From positions 4,516,001 through 4,580,000 of the forward strand of contig NZ_CP071090.1 of the NCBI RefSeq assembly GCF_017301735.1: 64,000 nucleotides of DNA. The letters run 5' to 3'. A program made the translations under genes and the position numbers. The stretch's first letter is position 1; each line of letters starts with the position of its first letter. Source of the stretch: Pyxidicoccus parkwaysis (lineage in GTDB: Bacteria; Myxococcota; Myxococcia; Myxococcales; Myxococcaceae). Below, one piece after another: positions 11,694 to 21,082 of this stretch. Below the pieces are notes generated by a model, which had not been told where the DNA came from, ran no database searches, and saw nothing but the letters and a program-made list of their open reading frames with translations.

Positions 11694-13907
11694 GTGCTTG
11701 CAACTTCGACATCCGCATCAGGCGTTCCTCAGCACCGGAGAAGGGGGCTCCTGCCTATGGAAGGGGGAAATCCGCTCTTCGCCAAGCGGACGTTGGAGTT
11801 CATCAGCCGAGACGCGCTCTTCAATGTGATTCCGCTGCCGCCGGCCGAGGCGGCCCTGGATGACTCGGGCTACTCGCTGCACGGGACGGGCGCCGACGCC
11901 ATCACCTGCTCGCTGGGGACGCCCGACGTCTCCATCGGTGAGGTGACGCGGCTGTCTCCCACCGTGGTGTGGGTGATGCCGAGCGGCCCGGTGAATGCCT
12001 CGGAGACGCGCACGCTTCCGGTGTTCCTGTCCGGCTGTGGCGTGACGATTGGCCCCATCAACGGCGCCTTCATCCGCACGGACGCGGAGACGCCGAACGC
12101 GCCGGTGGGCCTGCAGCTCGTGGGCGTGACGCTGGAGCAGGGGCGGCAGATCCTCTCCCTGCTGGCGGACGCGCTGAAGCGCGGCGTGGCGGAGCCGGCC
12201 GCGTCGGTGCTGCCGGTGCAGGACACCATCGAGCAGGCCGAGCGCGTCCGCTCCATCCTCGTGGCCATCTGCGCGTCCGGGAACAAGTGCGTGCTGCGCC
12301 GCATGGGCCGCACGGTGCGCATGGTGCTGGAGCGCTTCAACCCCTCCACCTCGCAGCTCGAGTGGCGGACCGAGGAGCCGGTGGCCGAGTGGGGCGAGGC
12401 GCCCTTCGACATCGACGTCATCGGCTACAACAGCGCGTACCGGATGAAGCTGGAGGCGGGCACCGCCGAGGGTGACCGGCTCCTCACGTCGCTGCCCGAG
12501 GTGCTCTTCCGCATCCGTCACCGCTGGCACCGCCGCGTGGAGGCTCCCGCGGGCACCACGGTGCGCTTCCATCACCCGCTGTGGCGGGAGCTGGGCGAGC
12601 TGGCCCGTGACGTGGTGGACGTTTCCTTCTCCGGCATGTGCGTGCGCTGCCGCCCCGAGGACCTCGTGTTCCCGGGCCTGCTGCCGCCCCTGCTCGAGCT
12701 GCACACCGACAACGGCCAGGTCATCACCCTGCGCGGTGAGATCCGCTACGTCAGCAGCGTCCGCGCGGACGGCACGGTGCTGTGCGGCCTGAGCGTGCTG
12801 CCCTACTCCTCCGACGAGGCGCGCTGGGTGCGCTTCGTGTCGCAGGCGGCGTCCCCCAACACCCGCACCAGTGAGAACCTGGAGGACGGGCTGTGGGACC
12901 TCTTCACCCGCTCCGGCTTCTTCAGCCTCGCGGGCAAGTCCGCCGAGGAGTTCGAGGAGCTGCGCCTGGCCTTCCGCAACATGGCGAAGAAGGCCGCCGA
13001 GATTCCGCAGCTCTTCTGCCAGGCGGTGTGGCCGTCCGAGCGCGGCCTCGAGGCGACGCTGTCGTTCATGAAGCCCTACCGCCACGCGTGGATGGGGCAC
13101 CAGGTCGCCAAGCGCCCCGGCAAGCCGCCCGCGAACGTGACGGAGCCCGGGCAGATCATGCGCGACCTGTACCTGCGCACCTTCGAGCACCCGCAGAGCG
13201 ACCCGGACTTCAAGTGGGTGGTGGCCTACGTCGAGGCCCTCAACCCTTGGATTGCCAAGGCGCACGTGCGCTACGCCGAGCGGCAGATGGAGACGGGCGC
13301 CGGCCTGGCCTTCACGCGCAAGGTGCACATGCTCGACGTGTACAGCCACGAGCTGACGGGCCGCACCTTCGAGGGCATCTCCGTCGGTTCCGCCACGCAG
13401 AACGAGCTGACGCTGCTGGCGGACACCATCGCCCGCACGCGCCCCGCCTGCTACGTGGACGCGCTCGACTTCAGCCGGGAGCGCATGGACCTGCGCCCCG
13501 TCCAGGCCCGCTGGAAGGAGTTCGGCCTGGAGCGTGAGCGCGAGGTGCTCATCGCGCGCCGTGGTGGCGTTCCGGTGGCCGCCGTTGTCCTGGAGATGGG
13601 ACAGCAGGGCACCAACCTCTACAGCCTGTTGGACATGGCCCGCCTGTTCCCGCTGACCGAGACGGGGCCGTCCGCTTATGTCGCGCTCGTCGATGCCGCT
13701 CGCCGTTGGTACGCCGCGCGCCGTCGCACTTCGTTCCACTACCTCTGTGAGGACGAAGGGGGGGATTACGTGCAGGAGGCCGGCATCCACGGCGGGCCTG
13801 ATCCGTACATGTGGATCATCTCCGCCAAGCTGATTCCTGACTTCCTGGAACACATCAGTGAACTGACCATCGGGCGTCGCAGCGCCCACAACACTCGCCA
13901 AGGGTAG
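11694..13907 (+). CDS. PilZ-domain protein with C-terminal acyltransferase-like region
   Basis: Large soluble protein, 737 residues from GTG 11694, which has GGGAGGG 6 nt upstream. The frame opens at 11631 (ATG, no RBS), and ATG 11757 is another candidate. The first 250 residues are not recognised; part resembles the region before PilZ in YcgR-like proteins. A PilZ domain lies near nt 12510-12860, with an RxxxR in RHRWHRR and DVSFSG matching [DN]xSxxG, both c-di-GMP contacts. The last 250 residues contain LIARRGGVPVAAVVLEMG and look GNAT-like. It is coupled to the next gene (5-bp gap). Likely a c-di-GMP-responsive enzyme or adaptor; the exact role is unknown. Confidence 0.7.
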   Translation: MLATSTSASGVPQHRRRGLLPMEGGNPLFAKRTLEFISRDALFNVIPLPPAEAALDDSGYSLHGTGADAITCSLGTPDVSIGEVTRLSPTVVWVMPSGPVNASETRTLPVFLSGCGVTIGPINGAFIRTDAETPNAPVGLQLVGVTLEQGRQILSLLADALKRGVAEPAASVLPVQDTIEQAERVRSILVAICASGNKCVLRRMGRTVRMVLERFNPSTSQLEWRTEEPVAEWGEAPFDIDVIGYNSAYRMKLEAGTAEGDRLLTSLPEVLFRIRHRWHRRVEAPAGTTVRFHHPLWRELGELARDVVDVSFSGMCVRCRPEDLVFPGLLPPLLELHTDNGQVITLRGEIRYVSSVRADGTVLCGLSVLPYSSDEARWVRFVSQAASPNTRTSENLEDGLWDLFTRSGFFSLAGKSAEEFEELRLAFRNMAKKAAEIPQLFCQAVWPSERGLEATLSFMKPYRHAWMGHQVAKRPGKPPANVTEPGQIMRDLYLRTFEHPQSDPDFKWVVAYVEALNPWIAKAHVRYAERQMETGAGLAFTRKVHMLDVYSHELTGRTFEGISVGSATQNELTLLADTIARTRPACYVDALDFSRERMDLRPVQARWKEFGLEREREVLIARRGGVPVAAVVLEMGQQGTNLYSLLDMARLFPLTETGPSAYVALVDAARRWYAARRRTSFHYLCEDEGGDYVQEAGIHGGPDPYMWIISAKLIPDFLEHISELTIGRRSAHNTRQG

Positions 13908-13912
13908 ATGAC

Positions 13913-14656
13913 ATGAGCAAGAAACTCGTGGAGGAGCTGTACGTTCCGCACGTCAAGGAGGCGCGTGAGCGGCTCCAGACGCACCCCGCGCTGAAGGCCC
14001 TGCTGGATCCGAAGGTGGACCCGGCGCTGGTGGAAGGCTTCCTCATCCAGCTCAACTCCCTGGGCGTGTACATGACGGAGCCCGTGGACGGCTGGATTCG
14101 CCGCGCCGGCGAGGCAACGGTGAAGCTGGGCCTCGTGGAAGTTGGCGAGAAGCTGACCCAGCACGCCAAGCACGAGGAAGGTCATCACCTGATGATGATC
14201 GAGGACACCAAGAGCCTCGTGGCCCGCTGGAACAAGCACCGCAAGCCGCACCTGAACGCGGAGGCGCTCATTGCCCAGACGCCCACCCAGGCGATGAAGG
14301 ACTACCGCGCCATCCACGAGGAGACCATCGTCGGCCCGATGCCCGCCGCGCAGGTCGCCATCGAGTACGAAATCGAGAACCTGTCCGTGGTGTTCGCCCC
14401 CGGCCTGATGGCGCAGGCAAAGCGCGTTCTCGGTGACGACATCATGGAGGCGATGTCCTTCGTGAAGGAGCACGCCGAAATCGACGTGGGCCACACCGCC
14501 CTCAACGAGTACATGCTGGGCAAGCTGCTGGGCCAGGTCCCCGAGAAGGCCGCCATCATCGGCCGCACCGGCGCTCGCGCGCTGGAGATCTACCTGAACT
14601 TCATGGCCGACTGCGTGGCGCACGCCGAGCAGATGCTGAAGTCCGCCGCGGCCTGA
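13913..14656 (+). CDS. Haem-oxygenase-like di-iron protein (CADD/TenA-like fold)
   Basis: 247 residues, all helical, of the iron-containing redox enzyme superfamily. Candidate metal ligands are E88 and H91 (HEEGHH), E155 (EYEIENL) and H187, D191, H194 (HAEIDVGH). The H-x3-D-x2-H spacing matches known haem-oxygenase-like di-iron oxidases/oxygenases. Such enzymes oxidise amines, fatty acids or amino acids; the substrate here cannot be read. It starts 5 bp after the PilZ gene stop, so the two products probably act together. A strong terminator follows. Confidence 0.75.
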   Translation: MSKKLVEELYVPHVKEARERLQTHPALKALLDPKVDPALVEGFLIQLNSLGVYMTEPVDGWIRRAGEATVKLGLVEVGEKLTQHAKHEEGHHLMMIEDTKSLVARWNKHRKPHLNAEALIAQTPTQAMKDYRAIHEETIVGPMPAAQVAIEYEIENLSVVFAPGLMAQAKRVLGDDIMEAMSFVKEHAEIDVGHTALNEYMLGKLLGQVPEKAAIIGRTGARALEIYLNFMADCVAHAEQMLKSAAA

Positions 14657-14689
14657 GCGCCGTCACCCTTCCGGCATGATGCGAAGTCA

Positions 14690-14736
14690 CACGGGCGTCA
14701 CGGGCAGGAGTCTGCCCGCGGCGCCCGTGGCTTTTT
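14690..14736. terminator. Strong bidirectional terminator
   Basis: A two-part hairpin: outer arms CACGGGCG/CGCCCGTG and inner arms CGGGCAG/CTGCCCG, followed on the plus strand by GCTTTTTCC. It separates the di-iron gene from the convergent flavin hydroxylase gene. It is the best intrinsic terminator in the window. Confidence 0.8.
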
Positions 14737-14789
14737 CCAGCACCCTGCCCTCGTGCCTTCCGTCCCCGCGAGAATCCGTGCGAGGCCGC

Positions 14790-16415
14790 TCAGCCCGCGC
14801 GCCGCACGCGGCCGTGGCCCCGGCGCTCGAGCGGGCGGATGCGTCCGCGCAGCGAGCCGTGCAGGTGGCCGGACTCGCGGCCCCCCGCGGTGCCGTAGAC
14901 GTAGCGGTCCGGACGGAGCACCACGAAGTCCGCCGCGTGCCGCGCGAACCAGGCGCCGAGCCGGCCCTCCACGTCCACCACGCCTTCCGCCCGGATGGAA
15001 CCGGTGCGCTCCGCGGCGGAAACCGGCAGCCAGCGCGCGCCGAGCGATTCCGCCAGCGCCCGCGCCTCGCGCTGCACCTCCAGGGAGGCGCCGGGCCGCG
15101 TGAGCACCGCGAAGCCCTCGCCGAGCACGTCGTCCAGCAGGGCGGTCGTTCCGTCCGGCAGCGACACGCGCGGCTGCGGGAAGTAGGTGCCCTCGGGGGC
15201 GCTCTTCTTCGCGCGGCGGGCGTTGACGAGGAAGCCCTGCTCCAGCGGCATCATCGGCTTCATCTTGTACTGGCGGATGAACTCCCCGGTGACGGGCATG
15301 CGGTAGAGCATCTGGATGAGCGCGTTGCGCGCCCGGGCCAGCACCTGTCCACCCGTCATCATCACCCGGCCCATGGCGTCCGAGCTCCGGATGACCTCGG
15401 CCACATGCGCGCGCCGCTCCTGCTCGTACGTGTCCAGCAGAGACGCGTCCGCCGCGCCGCCGAGCACCAGGGCCAGCTTCCACGACAGGTTCGCCGCGTC
15501 CCGCAGGCCCGCGCACAGCCCCTGCCCCAGGAAGGGCGGCATCAGGTGCGCGGCGTCGCCGAGCAGGAACGCCCGGCCCACGCGCCACTTCTCGGCGAGG
15601 CGGCTGTGGTACGAGTACACGTTGGCCGAACGGACCTTCACCGTCGCCGGGTCCAGGTAGGGCGCGATGAGGCGCAGGACGGACTCGGGCCGGCGCGCCG
15701 CCTCCAGGTCCGCATCCGGCGCGAGGTTCATTTCGAAGCGCATCTCGTCGTGCGCCGTGCGGGCGATGAAGCCGCGGCGATTGGGCCCGCAGAGGTACGC
15801 GGTGAAGTCGGGCTCCGGTGACGCGGTGGCCACGGTGATGGCGAGCGAGTGCTCCAGCGCCGTCGTCCCCTCGAGCTTCAGCCCCAGCCGGTGGCGGATG
15901 GCGCTGTGCGCGCCGTCGCAGGCCAGCAGGTAGCGGGCGTGCACCGTCACCGCGTGCTCGCTCGAGACTTCCTTCACCCGCGCCGTCACGCCCTCCTCGT
16001 CCTGCACGAAGGACTCGACCTCGTGGCCGAGCCAGAGGCTGACGTGCGGAAAGCGGTCCATGCCCCTGCGCAACGCCGCCTCCATGCGCGGCTGCTGGAA
16101 GAAGGCACCCACGAAGTGGCCGAAGGGCTGGTCCACCTTCGTGAAGTCCACCTCCGCGAGCGAGCGCAGCTCGTCGTCCAGGTACTTGAGGCGGCGGCAC
16201 GGGTGGAAGCCCGGCGCCAGGTCCCCCACGAGGCCGGCGTACTGGAAGATGCGCTGCGCCTCGTCGTCCACGCTGATGGCTCGGGGCTGGCCGTGGGGCG
16301 CCGACTCCCGCTCGATGACGAGGGTGCGTACCCCTTGCTGCCCCAGGAGGTTCGCCGCCATTGCTCCGACAGGCCCACACCCGACGATGATGACATCAAC
16401 AGTCTCTGGAGCCAT
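14790..16415 (-). CDS. FAD-dependent aromatic hydroxylase (MhpA/PHBH-like class A monooxygenase)
   Basis: 541 residues of the flavoprotein hydroxylase family that includes 3-(3-hydroxyphenyl)propionate hydroxylase. IIVGCGPVGAMAANLL is the N-terminal FAD motif and YLLACDGAHSAIRHRLG the DG motif. GRAFLLGDAAHLMPPFLGQG is the GD motif that binds the FAD ribityl chain. The C-terminal thioredoxin-like part is present (ADFVVLRPDRYVYGT). No ring-cleavage or hydratase genes lie beside it, so it may be a tailoring or detoxification enzyme rather than part of a catabolic operon. Start ATG 16415 has GGGAGG 5 nt upstream. Confidence 0.85.
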   Translation of the reverse strand: MAPETVDVIIVGCGPVGAMAANLLGQQGVRTLVIERESAPHGQPRAISVDDEAQRIFQYAGLVGDLAPGFHPCRRLKYLDDELRSLAEVDFTKVDQPFGHFVGAFFQQPRMEAALRRGMDRFPHVSLWLGHEVESFVQDEEGVTARVKEVSSEHAVTVHARYLLACDGAHSAIRHRLGLKLEGTTALEHSLAITVATASPEPDFTAYLCGPNRRGFIARTAHDEMRFEMNLAPDADLEAARRPESVLRLIAPYLDPATVKVRSANVYSYHSRLAEKWRVGRAFLLGDAAHLMPPFLGQGLCAGLRDAANLSWKLALVLGGAADASLLDTYEQERRAHVAEVIRSSDAMGRVMMTGGQVLARARNALIQMLYRMPVTGEFIRQYKMKPMMPLEQGFLVNARRAKKSAPEGTYFPQPRVSLPDGTTALLDDVLGEGFAVLTRPGASLEVQREARALAESLGARWLPVSAAERTGSIRAEGVVDVEGRLGAWFARHAADFVVLRPDRYVYGTAGGRESGHLHGSLRGRIRPLERRGHGRVRRAG

Positions 16416-17062
16416 GTCCGCCTCCCGTTGTGTAACGCAGTTGTTGATCTGCCTTTGAGCCTATTCCCCCCTTGACCTGGGAGATAAAGATATCAAGACA
16501 ACCTGACAACCCCTCCGCACCCCACGTGACTTCCGCCGTACGTCGAGCTGACCAACACCGAACGCCGTAAACCCATCCCAATCCCCGCATCACCTGTTTT
16601 CCCCTCGGAAACCGGCCCGACCTCCCCTGCGCCGTGAGGCCCCCGCACCGAGCAGTCCGTGCTCCGGAAGCACCCCACCGCGTCCCGTCCCGCCGTCCGT
16701 CACCTTCCCCTAGTTGAACGTTCGAGTCGAAATTCCTTGCATGTCTGAGTTTCGGCCTCGTGAAGTCGTTGCCGAGCAGCGGGTATGTCTCAAGACCAGA
16801 CGCGGGTGACGCCACACCCGGCGGCCGCACCCTCGGCGGCGTCTGACAATTCCTTGGACGCTTCAAGATTGCGCCCGCATGGAAGACGCAGTGCGGTGCG
16901 GGGGGGCACCCTGGGTGCTTGTCAGCGAACACGGCGGGGCGGAGACCTGGCAGGCGTGTCGAGAACGCGGCAGTGAGGCCTTCCTCCAACGCGCGGCGTC
17001 GTGATTTCCGAGGTTCAGGGCTGGTGGGATGCAGGCTCCGAAGTCCCGCAAGGAGCAGACAG
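16416..17062. promoter_or_regulatory. Long gap upstream of the flavin hydroxylase
   Basis: 647 bp with no convincing gene. Close to the hydroxylase start it has an A/T-rich patch (about 16470-16511) with two copies of GACAACC at 16497-16503 and 16505-16511, spaced 8 bp, next to GATAAAGATATC. This could be the hydroxylase promoter/operator. The remainder is ordinary GC-rich DNA; short frames there lack a ribosome-binding site. Confidence 0.4.
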
Positions 17063-17275
17063 ATGGAATGGCTCGAGTTCCCCCGTTGGTCCCCCGAAGT
17101 GGAGCGGCAGCTGGCGATGCAGGCTGCCCGGTTGGGCGCGGCCATCAGCCGGGGGGCCGTTGCGGCCCGTCGGCCCGCCGTGAGCGCCACCGTGGCCGCT
17201 GCGTACCGGCTGAACGCGATGCTGCGCTCGTACCCGCGCACGAACCCCTGGGGCCACCCCGCCTCGGAGTGCTGA
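17063..17275 (+). CDS. Small basic orphan protein
   Basis: 70 residues, starting MEWLEFPRWSPEVERQLAM. The start is well supported: AAGGAG at 17050-17055, 7 nt before the ATG. The sequence is Ala/Arg-rich with one predicted amphipathic helix in the centre, tryptophans near both ends and a C-terminal Cys. It has no signal peptide or membrane segment. I recognise no family. It stands alone between the hydroxylase and the men operon. Confidence 0.6.
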   Translation: MEWLEFPRWSPEVERQLAMQAARLGAAISRGAVAARRPAVSATVAAAYRLNAMLRSYPRTNPWGHPASEC

Positions 17276-17415
17276 GCGGCTCGCACCCCTGAAGCCCGGC
17301 CCGTCCATCCTCGACGGCGCCAGGGCTCGGCGTGCGCGGGAGACCGCGACGAGGCCCCCCAGCCCTCACCCGAGGGACGGGAACGCGGCCCCAGGTCTTC
17401 GACTTGACTCCAGAA

Positions 17416-18900
17416 TCAGCCCTTCACGTCCGCGGAGGCGCGCTGGCGGAGCACGGTGCGCTCCAGCTTGCCCATGGCGTTGCGGGGCAGCGCGTCCACC
17501 CAGGAGAAGCGCGCCGGGCACTTGAAGCCCGCGAGCGACTGGCGGCACCACGCGTCCAGGGCCTCGGCGGTGGGCGTGGGCTGGCCGGCCCGGAGCGCGA
17601 GGAAGGCCACGGGGACTTCGCCCCAGCGCGCGTCGGGGATGCCCACCACTGCGGCCTCCTGCACCGCCGGGTGGTTCAGGAGCACGGCTTCGATTTCGGC
17701 GGGGTAGAGGTTCTCTCCTCCCCGGACGATGAGGTCCGTGCGGCGTGAGAGCACGGTGAGGCGCCCGCGCGTGTCGAGCACGCCCACGTCCTTCGTGCGC
17801 AGCCAGCCGTCTCGGAGGACGTCGCGTGTGGCGTCCGGACGGCGCCAGTAGCCCGCCATGACGGTGGGGCCGCGCACCTCGATGTCGCCCTCCTCGCCGG
17901 GGCCCCGTGCCGAGCCGTCCTCGCCGACGATGCGGATGGACATGCCGGGAAGCGGCGGGCCGGCGGTGCGGCCATCGGCATCGGTGGGACGCTCCGTCGT
18001 CACCTGGGAGCAGGCCTCGGTGAGGCCGTAGGTCTGGAGGGCCAGGAGTCCCGCGGCGCGTGCGCGCTCCAGCAGTGGGACGGGAACGGGGCCTCCGCCG
18101 ATGAGCGCGAGCTGGAAGGTCGGCGGCACGCGGCGGTCTCCGCGCGCGTCGAGCACGCGCTCCAGCGTGGTGGCCACGAGGCTCGCGTGCGAGACGCCTT
18201 CCGAGTCGATGGCCCGGTTGACCGCATCCGCGTCGAAGCGCTCGTGGAGGATGAGGCAGCCGGCCTCGTAGGCGGTGCGCGTGAGCATGGCAAGACCGCC
18301 CACGTGGAAGAGCGGCAGCGTGCCCAGCCAGCGGGGCGCGGGGTGTTCGCCCAGGTTCGACGCGGAGGCCTTGCAGGAAGCTCGGAAGTTGCCCTCCGTA
18401 ATCACCGCGCCCTTGGGGCGGCCCGTCGTTCCGCTCGTGAAGAGGATGACCCTGGGCGTGTCCTCGGCCAGCGACGCGCACTGGGGGGACGACGCGGTGC
18501 TGGTGGTGATGAAGGACTCCAGTCGCTCGGCGCTGGGGAGCCGGTCGATCAACGCGCCCAGGGCGAGCGTGAGACGGGGCTCGATGTCCTCGACCATCGG
18601 TGACAGCTCGGCCCGCGTGAGGCGTGCGTTGAGCGGAGCCAGCACCGCGCCCAGTCGGCCGAGGGCCCAGAAGAGGCACACGGATGCGACGTGGTTCGTT
18701 GCCAGCAGCGCCACGCGCTCACCCGCGCGGATGCCCCGGTCTTCGAGGGACTTCACCCAACGGCCCACTTCCACGTCGAGCGTGCGGTACGTCCACGCGC
18801 TGCCCGCGAAGGTGAGCGCCTGTGCATCCGGGTGCCGCTCCGCGCCTTCGCGGATGGGACAGGGCAAGCGTCCCGGGTTGTCAGCCATTCGGTCCGTCAT
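17416..18900 (-). CDS. menE: o-Succinylbenzoate-CoA ligase
   Basis: Acyl-adenylating enzyme that activates o-succinylbenzoate with CoA in menaquinone synthesis. 494 residues from ATG 18900 (GAGG 7 nt upstream); the frame opens 11 codons earlier without an RBS. The P-loop ILFTSGTTGRPKGAVITEG, YGLTEACSQ and the C-terminal RNAMGKLERTV with the catalytic Lys are clear. The family signature alone fits many acyl-CoA synthetases; the place at the end of the men operon, 88 bp after menC, makes MenE the best call. Confidence 0.88.
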   Translation of the reverse strand: MTDRMADNPGRLPCPIREGAERHPDAQALTFAGSAWTYRTLDVEVGRWVKSLEDRGIRAGERVALLATNHVASVCLFWALGRLGAVLAPLNARLTRAELSPMVEDIEPRLTLALGALIDRLPSAERLESFITTSTASSPQCASLAEDTPRVILFTSGTTGRPKGAVITEGNFRASCKASASNLGEHPAPRWLGTLPLFHVGGLAMLTRTAYEAGCLILHERFDADAVNRAIDSEGVSHASLVATTLERVLDARGDRRVPPTFQLALIGGGPVPVPLLERARAAGLLALQTYGLTEACSQVTTERPTDADGRTAGPPLPGMSIRIVGEDGSARGPGEEGDIEVRGPTVMAGYWRRPDATRDVLRDGWLRTKDVGVLDTRGRLTVLSRRTDLIVRGGENLYPAEIEAVLLNHPAVQEAAVVGIPDARWGEVPVAFLALRAGQPTPTAEALDAWCRQSLAGFKCPARFSWVDALPRNAMGKLERTVLRQRASADVKG

Positions 18901-18988
18901 CCTCGTGCCTCGGAGCTCCCGGGATGTGCCCATACAGGCAGCTCACCGCGTCGCGGATCCCGGACAGGCTGTCGAAGCGCGTGGCGTG

Positions 18989-20149
18989 TCATCCCACCAT
19001 CTCGGGCGACAGGCCGAGGCCTGGCGCCTGGGGCAGGCGGATGTGCCCGTGCAGGGGCCGATACGGATGCGTCGCGGGCTCGTGCGCGAACAGTCGCCCC
19101 ACCGCGAGGCCCGACGCCAATGCGCCCGAGGGCAGCGCCGCCGCGAGGTGCGTCGCTCCCGCCCTCGCCACCACTCCGTCCAGCGAGCTGGTGACGTACG
19201 ACTGCATGCCCAGCCTCGCCGCGCGCATCGCCACCACGAGGCACGGCAGCAGTCCGCCCAGCACCATCGGCTTGAGCACCACCGCGCCCACCGCGGGGCC
19301 TCCGCCCAACAGCGGGTCCACCGCCAGCAGCGCGCGCAGCGCCTCCGGCGAACCGAGCGACTCGTCCGCCGCCACCATGCACGGCGAACGACGCTGCACC
19401 CGCCACAGCGCCGCCAGGTCCTCCGGCGGCGTGGGCTGCTCCACCAACTCCAGGCCGTACCAGCCCAGCTTGTCCAACGCGCGCTTCGCCTCGGGCTCGG
19501 ACCAGCCGCCATTCGCGTCCAGCCGCAGCTTCACGTCCGGCCCCACCGCCTCGCGCACCGCCTTCACGCGCTGCTCGTCCTCCTCCAACGGCCGGCCCGC
19601 CACCTTCAGCTTCAGCGTTCCATAGCCCTCGGCCACCGCCTTGCGCGCCTCGTCCGCCAGAGCCTCGGGACTGCCCGCGCCGAGCAGCGCATTCACCGCG
19701 ACCTCCGTCCGTGCCTCCTCCGCCAGCAGCCAACACAGCGGGACGCCCTGCCGCTGCGCCAGCAGGTCCAGCAATGCCAATTCCAGCGCGTGCTCCGACG
19801 CGGGCATCGGCCCTTCCGGCGTCGTCTGGCGGGAGCGGATGCGCACGCCGTCCCCTCGCGCCACCGCGGGCGGGAATGGGGACAGCGTGTCCTCGATGGC
19901 TCGCACCGAGTCGCCCAGGAACTGCCCGTGCAGCGCGGAGAGCCAGCCCTCCAGCGTGGCGCCACAGTCGGCGAGCGACTCGGTGCCGAACTCTGGCAAT
20001 GGCATCGCCTCGCCGAGGCCTACCCGTCCTGCTTCGTCCACCAGCCGCACGAGGAATCCCTCGCGCGCCGCATACGTGCTTCGGGACGTCTTCAGGGGCT
20101 GGACCAGGTCCAGCCGCAACGGGGTGAGCGACGTCTGGGCGATGCGCAT
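18989..20149 (-). CDS. menC: o-Succinylbenzoate synthase
   Basis: Enolase-superfamily dehydratase that converts SHCHC to o-succinylbenzoate. 386 residues. The catalytic pattern is complete: KLKVAG (general base Lys), LRLDANGGW, LVEQP and VAADESL for the three Mg ligands, and AVVLKPMVLGG with the second Lys. It lies 9 bp after menA in the same direction. The superfamily also contains N-acylamino acid racemases; the men context decides. Confidence 0.92.
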   Translation of the reverse strand: MRIAQTSLTPLRLDLVQPLKTSRSTYAAREGFLVRLVDEAGRVGLGEAMPLPEFGTESLADCGATLEGWLSALHGQFLGDSVRAIEDTLSPFPPAVARGDGVRIRSRQTTPEGPMPASEHALELALLDLLAQRQGVPLCWLLAEEARTEVAVNALLGAGSPEALADEARKAVAEGYGTLKLKVAGRPLEEDEQRVKAVREAVGPDVKLRLDANGGWSEPEAKRALDKLGWYGLELVEQPTPPEDLAALWRVQRRSPCMVAADESLGSPEALRALLAVDPLLGGGPAVGAVVLKPMVLGGLLPCLVVAMRAARLGMQSYVTSSLDGVVARAGATHLAAALPSGALASGLAVGRLFAHEPATHPYRPLHGHIRLPQAPGLGLSPEMVG

Positions 20150-20158
20150 GGCCTCACA

Positions 20159-21082
20159 TCATCTCAGGTACAGCCCCAGCGCGAACAGCAGGCCATAGAT
20201 GAGCTGAAGCCGGGCCGTCCCCCCCAGGGCCGGGTTCAGCGCGGCCCCCTGGGCGGTCATCATCAACCTCAGAGGTGGAATCGAGAGCGGAAGACTCAAC
20301 AGGGCCAGGAAGACCCAGGGGCTCGCCTGCCCCAGCGCGTACATCGCGAAGGGCGTCGCATACGCCAGCACGAGCAGCAGCACGTACTCCGCGCGCCCCA
20401 TGCCCGTGCCGAAGCGCACCACCAGCGTCCGCTTGCCTGCCTTCACGTCCGTCGAGGCATCACGCTGGTTGTTCACCACGATGAGCGCCGTGCCGATGGC
20501 CCCCACCGGCACCGCTGCCCACCACGCGGCCGGGTCCACCGTGCCCGCCTGCACGTAGTACGTCCCCGTCACCGCCACGAGCCCGAAGAAGATGAACACG
20601 AACACGTCGCCGAGCCCGTGGTAGCCCAGCGGAAACGGACCGCCCGTGTACGCGAAGCCGCACAGCAGCGACGCGACGCCAATCGCGATGATGGGCCAGC
20701 CACCCACCACCACGAGGTACAGGCCCACCGCCGTCGCCAGCCCGAAGCACACCGCCGCGCCGGCCAGCACCGTGCTCGGCGCGATGAGCCCGCTCTGCGT
20801 CACGCGCTTGGGACCGAGCCGCTCGTGCGTGTCCGCGCCCTTCTTGAAGTCGTAGTAGTCGTTGATGAAGTTGGTGCCAATCTGGATGAGCACCGCGCCG
20901 ATGAGCGCCGCGAGCGCCGGAAGCGCGCGCCCCACGCCCAGGCCGAACGCGAGCGCCGTGCCCACCAGCACCGGCACCAGCGCCGCCGTCAGCGTCTTCG
21001 GCCGCGCCGCCATCACCCAGAGCTTCAGGCCGGGGCGCGGCTTCTCCACCGCGGGCCCCACGCCAGGAACCGACGTGCTCAT
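20159..21082 (-). CDS. menA: 1,4-Dihydroxy-2-naphthoate polyprenyltransferase
   Basis: UbiA-family membrane enzyme that attaches the polyprenyl tail to DHNA. 307 residues from ATG 21082, which overlaps the menH stop by one base. About eight hydrophobic segments are visible. The two Asp-rich prenyl-diphosphate motifs are [11 protein letters not shown] and [17 protein letters not shown]. This is the step that produces demethylmenaquinone in the inner membrane. Confidence 0.93.
   Translation of the reverse strand: MSTSVPGVGPAVEKPRPGLKLWVMAARPKTLTAALVPVLVGTALAFGLGVGRALPALAALIGAVLIQIGTNFINDYYDFKKGADTHERLGPKRVTQSGLIAPSTVLAGAAVCFGLATAVGLYLVVVGGWPIIAIGVASLLCGFAYTGGPFPLGYHGLGDVFVFIFFGLVAVTGTYYVQAGTVDPAAWWAAVPVGAIGTALIVVNNQRDASTDVKAGKRTLVVRFGTGMGRAEYVLLLVLAYATPFAMYALGQASPWVFLALLSLPLSIPPLRLMMTAQGAALNPALGGTARLQLIYGLLFALGLYLR

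Noticed and set aside
16785-16976. A 63-codon frame in the gap before the small orphan
   Set aside because: No Shine-Dalgarno, Arg/Ser/Pro-rich composition typical of a shadow frame.
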